Positions 35,322 to 44,285 of a stretch of DNA of 64,000 bases are shown here, one piece after another. The stretch is from assembly GCF_027484705.1 (NCBI RefSeq), contig NZ_JAIXSL010000011.1, forward strand, positions 146,033-210,032, in the 5' to 3' direction. A program made the translations under genes and the position numbers. Within the stretch, counting starts at the first letter, position 1; every line of letters starts with the position of its first letter. The notes under the pieces are model-generated. The model did not search any database. It was given only the letters and a program-made list of their open reading frames with translations, and was not told the DNA's origin. This DNA is from Flavobacterium sp. Its GTDB lineage: Bacteria; Bacteroidota; Bacteroidia; Flavobacteriales; Flavobacteriaceae.

Positions 35322-38300
35322 TTGAAAACACGATACTTTAAAAAAATACAACAGGTTCTCAAAATCAGTGTTTTTGCTTTGGTTTTCTTGGTGAACTATA
35401 ATCTTCAGGCTCAGGTGGTTGAGGAGGTAGCGACCGACAGCATCAAGCCCGGATATTCAACGGGTACTTTCCAATTGCAAAACCCGCCAAGTGTTTTAGA
35501 TGCTTATACTTATGACCCAGTAACTGATCGGTATGTGTATACCAACAGTGTCGATGGTTTTAATATTAATTACCCGATTATCCTTACGCCAAAAGAATAT
35601 GAAGCGTTGATGTTAAGAGAATCAATGCGCAAATATTTCAAGGAAAAATCCGATGCTATTGACGGAAAAAAAGCAGGAACCGAAGAAGCTAAGAAAAATT
35701 TATTGCCAAGATATTATATCAATTCGGGTTTCTTTTCCTCAATTTTCGGAAGCAATACCATTGATGTCAAGCCCACAGGTTCGGTAGAAGTTGATTTAGG
35801 CGTGCGCCATACCAAGCAAGACAATCCGGCTTTTTCCCCACAAAACAGATCGACTACCAATTTCGATTTCGATCAGAGAATCAGCATGAGTTTGATGGGA
35901 AAAGTAGGAACTCGACTCAAAGTGACTGCCAATTATGATACGGAATCAACATTCTCTTTCCAGAATCAAATCAAATTAGAGTATACGCCGGATGAAGACG
36001 ACATCATCCAGAAAATAGAGGTTGGAAATGTAAGCCTTCCGCTGAGCAGTTCGTTGATTCGTGGTGCTCAAAGTTTGTTTGGGGTCAAAGCACAATTGCA
36101 GTTTGGTAAAACCACCATCACAGGAATATTCTCCGAACAAAAATCACAAACCAAAACCGTAACGGCACAAGGCGGCGGAACCATTCAGGACTTTGATTTG
36201 TTCGGATTGGAGTATGACAATGACAGGCACTTTTTCCTATCACAATATTTCAGGAATAAATATGACTCAGCGCTAAAAAATTATCCGTTCATTGATAGCA
36301 GGGTTCAGATTACGCGTCTTGAAGTTTGGATCACAAACCGCCAGAACAGGGTGAATACGACTAACAATAACCTGCGGAATATTGTCGCTTTACAGGATTT
36401 GGGTGAGGCAGAATCAACAGGTTTGCAAACCTCTGATGTGGTATCTTTAGGGACATTGCCATCAGGATTTTTTAAGGTACCAGCCGATACGCCTGCAGAC
36501 AATAAAAACAATTTATACGATCCGGGTCTGATTGATGACATACAGGGTGGCGCGGGTTATTTAAATCCCAATATCAGGGAAATTGCCACAGCAGGTTCAG
36601 GGTTTAATACTTTAACTCCGGGGCCGATTCAACAAGTGGAAGGGTTAGACTATTCCAAACTTGAAAACGCCAGAAAATTAAATACCAACGAGTATACTTT
36701 CAATACCCAATTAGGATATCTTTCCTTACAGCAGCGATTGTCCAATGACGAAGTATTAGCGGTAGCTTATCAGTATACTATTGGCGATCAGGTTTATCAG
36801 GTGGGTGAGTTTGGGAATGATGGGGTTGATGCCACACAACCTGGTTCGTTTGATCCGATTACAGGAGTGCCACAAACGATTACCACGCAGTCTTTGGTGT
36901 TGAAAATGCTGAAGAGTAACCTGACCAATACGGCAAAACCCATCTGGAATTTAATGATGAAAAACATCTACCAGATTCCGGGAGCCTTCCAGTTGGAGCA
37001 GCAGGATTTTAAATTCAATATCCTGTATTCCGATCCTTCACCAATCAATTATATTTCGCCGGTTGCGGGAACGCCTTTTCCTCCTAATGATCCTTCAAAC
37101 CGAGATAATTGGGTAAATGATACCCCTTTGCTGAAAGTATTCAATGTTGATAAATTGAATTACAACAACGACCCTCAAGCAGGCGGCGATGGGTTCTTCG
37201 ATTTCATCCCAGGATTAACCGTTGACCCACAGAACGGAAGATTGATCTTCACTACAGTGGAGCCTTTTGGAAAATTAATTTTTGAAAAATTGAGAACCAG
37301 TCCACTTCAAAATTATAAAGGAGATCCGAACTCCCCAACGGATTATAATGCCAATCAGAAAAAATATGTATTCCGCAGCATGTATACCGGAACACAATCC
37401 TCAGCATTGCAGGATAGCGATAAGAACAAATACCAATTAAGAGGAAAATTCAAATCATCGGGCGGCGACGGAATTCCTATCGGCGCATTTAATGTGCCTA
37501 AAGGTTCTGTAGTGGTGACAGCCGGAGGGCGTGTGTTGATTGAAGGAGTGGATTATAGCGTCAATTACCAAGCGGGCCGCGTTCAGATTTTAGACCCTTC
37601 TTTACAAGCCTCCAACACGCCGATTCAGGTTTCTGTAGAAAACAATTCTACTTTTGGACAGCAAACCAGAAGGTTTATGGGTATTACGGTGGATCATAAA
37701 ATATCCGAAAAATTCATTATTGGCGGTACGTTTTTAAAAATGACCGAAAGACCATTAACTCAAAAATCGAGTTTCGGACAAGAATCAGTAAACAATACAA
37801 TTTTCGGATTGAACACCACTTTTTCTACAGAAGTTCCGTTTTTCACACGAATGGTGAATAAATTACCGTTCATTGATACTGACGTTCCGTCTAACATTTC
37901 GTTTAGAGGGGAAATTGCTTTCCTGAAACCGGATACGCCAAAAGCGGATCAGTTTGATGGAGAATCCACGATTTATGTCGATGATTTTGAAGGCACCCAA
38001 ACCAATATCGATTTGCGTTCTCCATTGTCATGGGCTTTGGCTTCAACACCTCTTGTAGACACGGATGTACAATCAACGGGAGATCATCCTGAAACACCTA
38101 GCCCTTATAATTTCAATGGCGATTTGACCACTCTTGAATATGGGGCCAAAAGAGCCAAGCTGAGCTGGTATACAATTGATCCTGTTATTTATACTAAGCC
38201 AGGTGGTATTTCTACGGATGATATTTCACTAAACAAAACCAGAAGGATTTTTATCGATGAATTGTATCCCGGAACCGATATCGCAGCAGGGCAACAACAA

Positions 38301-41300
38301 ATTGTCAATACGCTCGACTTGACTTACTATCCTACAGAAAGAGGTCCGTACAATAACAGTTTAGATGTAGCGACTGACCCAGAAAGCAATTTTGGAGGGA
38401 TTACACGAGCATTGAATTCTACCAATTTTGAGCAGTCGAATGTGGAGTTTATCCAGTTTTGGATTCTGGATCCTTATGTGGGAAGTGGTGGTTTGTCTCC
38501 TACAACTAACAACAGGGGAAGAATCTATTTCAACTTAGGTTCTATTTCAGAGGATATTCTGAAGGACGGACAAAAACAATACGAGAACGGATTGCCTGAA
38601 GCGGGCTCAAATTCACCCTATGTCGTGGATACCGTATGGGGAAGAGTGCCCGCCTCACAGTCATTGATTTATGCGTTTGACACGAACCAAGGCAATAGGG
38701 ATGTTCAGGATGTCGGACTCGATGGTGTAAATGATGCGGCAGAAGCTACAAAATATTTCAATTATGCCGGCCAGGCTGATCCGGCAGGGGATAATTATGT
38801 TTATTACCTTCAGGCGGGCGGCGATGTCATTCAGCGTTATAAAAATTATAACGGAACCCAAGGGAATTCACCAGTCAACGTATCGGATAATAACAGAGGA
38901 AATTCTACATTGCCTGATGTGGAAGATCTCAACCGCGACAATACGATGGATACAGTTCAGGCGTATTACGAGTATAGTGTCGAAATCAAACCCGGAATTT
39001 CGTTGACCGATAAGTATGTTACCGATATCAGGGAAGATGTTGCACCAACACCAGGCGCAAGTTCTGAATCCACGCCTTACCGATGGATACAGTTTAAAAT
39101 TCCTGTATCGGAACGCGAAAGAACCATCGGAGGCATCACTGATTTTACTTCTATAAGATTTATCAGAATGTTTATGACTGGTTTTGAAAGTGAAATCACC
39201 GTTCGTTTTGGTGCGCTCGACTTGGTTCGTGGGGACTGGAGACGTTACACCAAAACATTAGATCCTGTTGATGAAAATCCTAATAATGACGCTACAGTTT
39301 TCGAAGTACAGTCGGTCAACATATTAGAAAACGGACCCGGCACCTCTTCAGACCCGAACCAAATCCCGTATGTTTCGCCGCCGGGTGTAGTCAGAGAACA
39401 GTTGTATAATAACAATACAATCATTAACCAAAACGAACAGTCTTTATCACTGAAAGTTTCGGGAGCGGATGGGCTTGAGGTAAATGATGCCCGAGGTGTA
39501 TTTAAAAATGTAAGCGTAGACATGCGTCAGTTTAAGAGACTCAGAATGTTTTTGCATGCGGAATCTTTCTCGGGCGACAATACCTCGGTGTTGAACGATG
39601 ACGAAATGATGGCTTTTATCCGTTTTGGAAATGACTTTACCGAGAATTTCTATGAAGTGCAGATTCCATTAAAAGTTTCCGCAAATACGGCTAGAACTGC
39701 AGAAGCAATTTGGCGGGCAGAAAATGAAATCAACCTCGCCTTGGAGGATCTGACCGACCTGAAGATAAAAATGAGGAACTATACCGGTGCCAATGGGCCA
39801 TTAGCTCCGGGACAAATTTTCTATGACCCCGATGGAGCACGACCTAATGGGCTTAAACTCGGTGTGCGTGGAAATCCTAATTTCGGATTGGTAAGAAATT
39901 TAATGGTGGGTGTAAGAAATAATACCGGCGGAACTCCAAATCCTAGACCTATAAAAGGAGAAGTATGGTTTAATGAACTCCGCTTATCCGAAATGGACAA
40001 CGCAGGAGGTATGGCGGCACTGGTCAATATCGACACCAATCTCGCTGATTTTGCCACGATTTCGGCCACAGGAAAAATGAGTACGATAGGTTTCGGAACG
40101 CTAGAACAAGGACCCAACGAAAGAAGTCGTGAAGACGTGCAGCAGTATAACATTGTGACCAACTTAAGTTTGGGGAAACTGATGCCAAAAAAATGGCACA
40201 TCAACCTACCATTCAATTATGCGATTGGGGAAGAAACTATTACACCGCAGTATGATCCTTTCAATCAGGATATCAAGCTCGATCAGGTATTGTCAATTAC
40301 GTCTGATTCGGGTCTTAAAGCCGAATATAAAGACCGTGCGATTGATTACACCAAACGCAAAAGCATCAATTTCATCGGTGTAAAAAAAGAAAGAGCCCCC
40401 GAGCAGAAACCACACATCTATGATCCGGAAAACCTGACGCTTTCTTACTCGTTCAATCAGGTGGAGCGCCATAATTATGAGATTGAAAAATTCCTTGATC
40501 AAAGCGTGAATACCACAGTCGATTATACGTTTGCCTTCCAGCCCAAACCTGTGGAGCCTTTAAAGAACAGTAAGTTTCTGAAGAAAAGTTCGTATTGGAA
40601 ATTGTTGAGCGATTTTAATTTCAATTACCTGCCGAGTAATATTTCTTTCAGTACTAATATTATCAGACAATACAACAAACAGCAGTTCAGACAAATTGAT
40701 GTAGTTGGTTTGCCTTTGGATCCGTTGTACAGAAGAAACTATTTATTCAATTACCAATACGGATTCAATTACAACCTGACCAAATCGCTTAAGATCAATT
40801 ACACCGCTTCTTCAAGCAATATTGTAAAGAATTATCTTGATGAGTTCGACCAACCGATCAACAGCGTTACCTTATACACGGATTATTGGAATACTGGAGA
40901 GCCTAACACGCACACCCAACAGTTTGTCCTGAATTATGATTTGCCACTCAACAAACTGCCTTTCCTTAGTTTTGTGAAATCGACCTATTCTTATACCGGT
41001 GATTATAACTGGCAAAGAAATACGACTATTTTGCCCGGTTTCGATTTGGGGAATACGATCCAGAATGCGAGTTCCCATAAGTTGAATACCGCGCTCAACA
41101 TGGAATCATTCTACAAGTACATCGGATTGACTAAGAAAACCGCCAAACCAGCACCCAAACCTGTGGCTCCGCCAAAACCTGGACAAAAAGTGGTCAATAC
41201 CAATGTCGCACCGGCAAGTTCGAACAACAATTTATTTGTTAACGGACTTATTGGCGTACTGACGAGCGTAAAAAATATCAACATCAATTATACTGAAAAT

Positions 41301-42644
41301 AAAGGAACGGTATTGCCAGGATTTACACCAGGCTTAGGATTCTTTGGTTCTTCGAAACCGACACTCGGATTTATTTTTGGTTCGCAGAACGATATCCGTC
41401 AGGAATCTGCAACAAACGGTTGGTTGACCACTTATGAGAATTTCAATCAGAATTTTACGCAAGTCACCAACAGAACCTTAAATCTTACGGCGAATGTAGA
41501 TTTGTTCCCCGATTTTAAAATCGATTTGAATGCTGACCGAACTTTTGTGAGCAATTACTCGGAGCAATACGATGTTTCAGCCGATGGAACCTACAATTCA
41601 AGATCGCCGTACACTTTCGGTAATTATGCGATTTCAACCATTTTAATCAATACTGCCTTCAGCCAAAGTGATGAAAATTCCTCCGCCGCTTTTGATAAAT
41701 TCCGAACCAACCGTTTAGTCATTGCAGATCGTTTGGCGGAAAATTATTATGGAAGTGCTAACTTTCCAAGATATGGCGACGTTGGTTTTGCGATACCAAC
41801 CAATCCTGACGATCCGAATTTTTCGATTTACTCTGCCAACAAAGGCTTCCCGGTAGGTTTCGGAAAGAACAACCAAGCGGTTCTGATTCCGTCATTCTTG
41901 GCAGCATATTCCGGCTCAAGCGCTTCGGGCACCTCACTAAAAACATTCAAAGATATTCCGCTTCCGAACTGGACCATTAAGTATACCGGATTGATGCGCT
42001 ACAAATTCTTCAAGGATAATTTCAAAAGGCTTTCGTTGCAGCACAGCTACAAAGCGACTTATACGATCAATGCGTTCCGCTCGAATTTTGAATATGACAA
42101 AAACCCGATTGGTACGGATACCGGAGGGAATTATCTGAACAAAGTATTGATTTCTAATGTCAATTTGGTAGAGCAATTCAACCCATTGATTCGCTTGGAT
42201 TTTGAAATGAAAAACTCCGTGAAAATTCTTGCTGAAATGAAAAAAGACCGTTCGATGTCTTTGAGTTTCGATAACAATTTATTGACCGAAGTCAGAGGAA
42301 TGGAATACGTTTTTGGCGTGGGTTACAGAATCAAAGATGTGATTTTTTCGTCTAAACTGGCCGACAATCCAACAGGAATTATCAAAAGTGACATCAATCT
42401 GAAACTCGATGCTTCGTACAGAAACAGCAAAACGATTGTGCGTTACCTCGATTACGACAACAACCAATTGTCGGGTGGTCAGAATGTTTGGTCTTTAAAA
42501 CTAGGGGCGGATTATGCTTTCAGTAAAAACCTGACGGTGTTGTTCTTCTACGACCATTCGTTCTCGAAAGCGGTAATCTCAACTTCGTTCCCAACGACTA
42601 ATATCCGCGCCGGATTTACGATGCGATACAATTTCGGGAATTAA
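35322..42644 (+). CDS. sprA: SprA/Sov, outer-membrane translocon of the type IX secretion system
   Basis: Giant outer-membrane beta-barrel of 2440 residues that forms the channel for type IX secretion; also needed for gliding. The N-terminus has a signal peptide (ALVFLVNYNLQAQ), followed by SprA hallmarks: PRYYINSGFFSSIFGSNTIDVKPTG, VDLGVRHTKQDNP, RISMSLMGKVGTRLKV, IEVGNVSLPLSSSLIRG and, further on, STIYVDDFEGTQTNIDLR; the C-terminal strand ends GFTMRYNFGN. The only start consistent with the signal peptide is a TTG at 35322, 3 nt after ruvA. It secretes the sorting-domain proteins of this window (3462, 26069). Followed by gcvH with its own promoter. Confidence 0.96.
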   Translation: MKTRYFKKIQQVLKISVFALVFLVNYNLQAQVVEEVATDSIKPGYSTGTFQLQNPPSVLDAYTYDPVTDRYVYTNSVDGFNINYPIILTPKEYEALMLRESMRKYFKEKSDAIDGKKAGTEEAKKNLLPRYYINSGFFSSIFGSNTIDVKPTGSVEVDLGVRHTKQDNPAFSPQNRSTTNFDFDQRISMSLMGKVGTRLKVTANYDTESTFSFQNQIKLEYTPDEDDIIQKIEVGNVSLPLSSSLIRGAQSLFGVKAQLQFGKTTITGIFSEQKSQTKTVTAQGGGTIQDFDLFGLEYDNDRHFFLSQYFRNKYDSALKNYPFIDSRVQITRLEVWITNRQNRVNTTNNNLRNIVALQDLGEAESTGLQTSDVVSLGTLPSGFFKVPADTPADNKNNLYDPGLIDDIQGGAGYLNPNIREIATAGSGFNTLTPGPIQQVEGLDYSKLENARKLNTNEYTFNTQLGYLSLQQRLSNDEVLAVAYQYTIGDQVYQVGEFGNDGVDATQPGSFDPITGVPQTITTQSLVLKMLKSNLTNTAKPIWNLMMKNIYQIPGAFQLEQQDFKFNILYSDPSPINYISPVAGTPFPPNDPSNRDNWVNDTPLLKVFNVDKLNYNNDPQAGGDGFFDFIPGLTVDPQNGRLIFTTVEPFGKLIFEKLRTSPLQNYKGDPNSPTDYNANQKKYVFRSMYTGTQSSALQDSDKNKYQLRGKFKSSGGDGIPIGAFNVPKGSVVVTAGGRVLIEGVDYSVNYQAGRVQILDPSLQASNTPIQVSVENNSTFGQQTRRFMGITVDHKISEKFIIGGTFLKMTERPLTQKSSFGQESVNNTIFGLNTTFSTEVPFFTRMVNKLPFIDTDVPSNISFRGEIAFLKPDTPKADQFDGESTIYVDDFEGTQTNIDLRSPLSWALASTPLVDTDVQSTGDHPETPSPYNFNGDLTTLEYGAKRAKLSWYTIDPVIYTKPGGISTDDISLNKTRRIFIDELYPGTDIAAGQQQIVNTLDLTYYPTERGPYNNSLDVATDPESNFGGITRALNSTNFEQSNVEFIQFWILDPYVGSGGLSPTTNNRGRIYFNLGSISEDILKDGQKQYENGLPEAGSNSPYVVDTVWGRVPASQSLIYAFDTNQGNRDVQDVGLDGVNDAAEATKYFNYAGQADPAGDNYVYYLQAGGDVIQRYKNYNGTQGNSPVNVSDNNRGNSTLPDVEDLNRDNTMDTVQAYYEYSVEIKPGISLTDKYVTDIREDVAPTPGASSESTPYRWIQFKIPVSERERTIGGITDFTSIRFIRMFMTGFESEITVRFGALDLVRGDWRRYTKTLDPVDENPNNDATVFEVQSVNILENGPGTSSDPNQIPYVSPPGVVREQLYNNNTIINQNEQSLSLKVSGADGLEVNDARGVFKNVSVDMRQFKRLRMFLHAESFSGDNTSVLNDDEMMAFIRFGNDFTENFYEVQIPLKVSANTARTAEAIWRAENEINLALEDLTDLKIKMRNYTGANGPLAPGQIFYDPDGARPNGLKLGVRGNPNFGLVRNLMVGVRNNTGGTPNPRPIKGEVWFNELRLSEMDNAGGMAALVNIDTNLADFATISATGKMSTIGFGTLEQGPNERSREDVQQYNIVTNLSLGKLMPKKWHINLPFNYAIGEETITPQYDPFNQDIKLDQVLSITSDSGLKAEYKDRAIDYTKRKSINFIGVKKERAPEQKPHIYDPENLTLSYSFNQVERHNYEIEKFLDQSVNTTVDYTFAFQPKPVEPLKNSKFLKKSSYWKLLSDFNFNYLPSNISFSTNIIRQYNKQQFRQIDVVGLPLDPLYRRNYLFNYQYGFNYNLTKSLKINYTASSSNIVKNYLDEFDQPINSVTLYTDYWNTGEPNTHTQQFVLNYDLPLNKLPFLSFVKSTYSYTGDYNWQRNTTILPGFDLGNTIQNASSHKLNTALNMESFYKYIGLTKKTAKPAPKPVAPPKPGQKVVNTNVAPASSNNNLFVNGLIGVLTSVKNININYTENKGTVLPGFTPGLGFFGSSKPTLGFIFGSQNDIRQESATNGWLTTYENFNQNFTQVTNRTLNLTANVDLFPDFKIDLNADRTFVSNYSEQYDVSADGTYNSRSPYTFGNYAISTILINTAFSQSDENSSAAFDKFRTNRLVIADRLAENYYGSANFPRYGDVGFAIPTNPDDPNFSIYSANKGFPVGFGKNNQAVLIPSFLAAYSGSSASGTSLKTFKDIPLPNWTIKYTGLMRYKFFKDNFKRLSLQHSYKATYTINAFRSNFEYDKNPIGTDTGGNYLNKVLISNVNLVEQFNPLIRLDFEMKNSVKILAEMKKDRSMSLSFDNNLLTEVRGMEYVFGVGYRIKDVIFSSKLADNPTGIIKSDINLKLDASYRNSKTIVRYLDYDNNQLSGGQNVWSLKLGADYAFSKNLTVLFFYDHSFSKAVISTSFPTTNIRAGFTMRYNFGN

Positions 42645-42678
42645 TAAAAATTATTTTTAAAATCATCATCGTAAGCTT

Positions 42679-42686
42679 TACCTTTG
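42679..42686 (+). promoter_or_regulatory. -7 promoter motif for gcvH
   Basis: TACCTTTG, 29 nt upstream of ATG 42716, in the 71-nt gap after sprA. Confidence 0.65.
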
Positions 42687-42715
42687 ATGCCAACAATAAA
42701 TTATAGTCAAATACA

Positions 42716-43096
42716 ATGAACATACCAGCAAACCTAAAGTACACTAAAGACCACGAATGGATTTCCATCGATGGTGACATTGCCACGATTGGAATTACCG
42801 ATTTTGCCCAAAAAGAATTGGGAGATATCGTATACGTTGAAGTGGAAACCCTAGACCAAACCTTAACCAAAGACGAAGTTTTCGGAACCGTTGAAGCGGT
42901 GAAAACAGTGTCAGATTTGTTTCTTCCCGTAGCCGGTGAAATCATCGAATTCAATGATGCGTTAGAAAGCAATCCTGAAATGGTCAATTCTGATCCCTAC
43001 GGAGCCGGATGGATGGTCAAGGTGAAAGTTTCGAACGTTGCTGAAATGGAGGAATTACTTTCAAGTGAAGACTATAAAACCCTTATCGGAGCGTAA
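42716..43096 (+). CDS. gcvH: Glycine cleavage system H protein
   Basis: Lipoyl carrier protein of the glycine decarboxylase complex, 126 residues, shuttling the aminomethyl group between the P, T and L proteins. The lipoyl-lysine hairpin [21 protein letters not shown] places the modified Lys at residue 63, and the C-terminal [12 protein letters not shown] is also typical. The genes for the P, T and L proteins are not in the window, as is usual in Flavobacteriaceae where they are dispersed. The downstream VanZ-like frame begins inside its last codons. Confidence 0.96.
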   Translation: MNIPANLKYTKDHEWISIDGDIATIGITDFAQKELGDIVYVEVETLDQTLTKDEVFGTVEAVKTVSDLFLPVAGEIIEFNDALESNPEMVNSDPYGAGWMVKVKVSNVAEMEELLSSEDYKTLIGA

Positions 43097-43463
43097 GGAT
43101 TTATTCCTGTTTCTGGCCATTATCTGGACTTTCTTTATTGCCTATTTATGTTTGGCGCGTTTCAAAAGCCTGCCTAAAATAGGATTGAGTGGTGCTGATA
43201 AATACGTACACGTCATTTTGTATTTTGTCTTTACGTCACTTTGGTCTTTTTATCTTAAAGCTAAAGCATCATTCAGTAACGCCTCATTAGTCAAAGTGGT
43301 TTTTGCGGCCATCGTTTACGGCAGTGCCATTGAGATTGCCCAAGGGCTTTTTACCACGACACGCAAAGCGGATATTATGGATGTTTTGGCCAACACCTCA
43401 GGTTCGATTCTGGCTGTAATGGCTATATTAATCGGAACACGTTTCGCTGCCAAGAAGATTTAA
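43065..43463 (+). CDS. VanZ-like family membrane protein
   Basis: Small membrane protein with four hydrophobic helices ([66 protein letters not shown]) and the family residues [10 protein letters not shown] and [24 protein letters not shown]. Function unknown; the family is named after the teicoplanin-resistance protein VanZ. The open frame has no ATG near its start. GTG 43065 (132 residues, overlapping gcvH by 32 nt, with GGAGG upstream) or TTG 43038 (141 residues) are the options, and I prefer GTG. The overlap suggests translational coupling with gcvH. Confidence 0.82.
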   Translation: MKTIKPLSERKDLFLFLAIIWTFFIAYLCLARFKSLPKIGLSGADKYVHVILYFVFTSLWSFYLKAKASFSNASLVKVVFAAIVYGSAIEIAQGLFTTTRKADIMDVLANTSGSILAVMAILIGTRFAAKKI

Positions 43464-43483
43464 AATTAATTCAATAAAAAAAG

Positions 43484-43501
43484 ATCCCGCATCCGTGGGA
43501 T
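43484..43501 (+). terminator. Terminator after the VanZ-like gene
   Basis: ATCCC/GGGAT stem with flanking A-run and seven T residues. The deoC start codon follows only 17 nt later, so deoC needs its own promoter or read-through. Confidence 0.75.
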
Positions 43502-43518
43502 TTTTTTATTTTTATACC

Positions 43519-44262
43519 ATGAATATAAAACAATACCTCGACTCTACCTATCTGAAAACCACCGAGCAGGCCGGAATTTCAGAAGCCGATAATAAGGAAG
43601 TGGCCAAAAAGTTTATTCAGGAAGCCATTGACGAGAAATTCAAACTCATCATGATCCGTCCTGATATGGTGAAAATGGCCAAAGAAATGATTGTCAAAGC
43701 ACAATCGAAAGTGGATATTGGTACCGTAATCGACTTTCCCGAAGGCAAATCTAGCTGGATCAAAAAAATGAAGGAAGCACAAAAAGCGATTGATGACGGC
43801 GCCAATGACCTCGATTTTGTCTGCAATTATAAAGCCTTTCAAAAAGGCAATGTCGATTTGGTCAAACAAGAAATTCTGAATTGCACGAAATTAGGACTCG
43901 ACAACCACAAAATCGTCAAATGGATTATCGAAGTCGCGGCCTTAAACCACCAACAAATCATCCAACTTTCGACTTTAATCAAAAACATCGTGATGTCTAA
44001 TTTTAAAGAAGAATGCTATGCGAATGTTTTTGTGAAATCTTCTACAGGTTTTTTTGTAACCAAAGACAATTTGCCCAATGGCGCTACAGTAGAAACCATC
44101 ATCATGATGCTTGAGAATGCTTCGCCGCTTCCTGTAAAAGCAGCAGGTGGTGTAAGAACTTACGAAGAGGCCGTACAGATGATCCAGCTTGGTGTGAAAA
44201 GAATCGGTACATCCGGCGCTAAAGCTATTGCTGATGGAGAGGTTTCTGAAGCCGGTTACTAA
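43519..44262 (+). CDS. deoC: Deoxyribose-phosphate aldolase
   Basis: Class I aldolase of 247 residues that splits 2-deoxyribose-5-phosphate into glyceraldehyde-3-phosphate and acetaldehyde in deoxynucleoside breakdown. The Schiff-base lysine is in NVFVKSSTGF (Lys173), the proton-relay region is DFVCNYKAFQKGN, and the phosphate-binding loop is VKAAGGVRTYEEAVQMIQLG followed by KRIGTSGAKAI (core GGxR and GTSG). ATG 43519 starts right after the terminator T-run; the longer GTG frame would start within the hairpin and is rejected. remB follows 23 nt downstream. Confidence 0.95.
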   Translation: MNIKQYLDSTYLKTTEQAGISEADNKEVAKKFIQEAIDEKFKLIMIRPDMVKMAKEMIVKAQSKVDIGTVIDFPEGKSSWIKKMKEAQKAIDDGANDLDFVCNYKAFQKGNVDLVKQEILNCTKLGLDNHKIVKWIIEVAALNHQQIIQLSTLIKNIVMSNFKEECYANVFVKSSTGFFVTKDNLPNGATVETIIMMLENASPLPVKAAGGVRTYEEAVQMIQLGVKRIGTSGAKAIADGEVSEAGY

Positions 44263-44285
44263 ATGCTATCCTAATTAATCATTTC

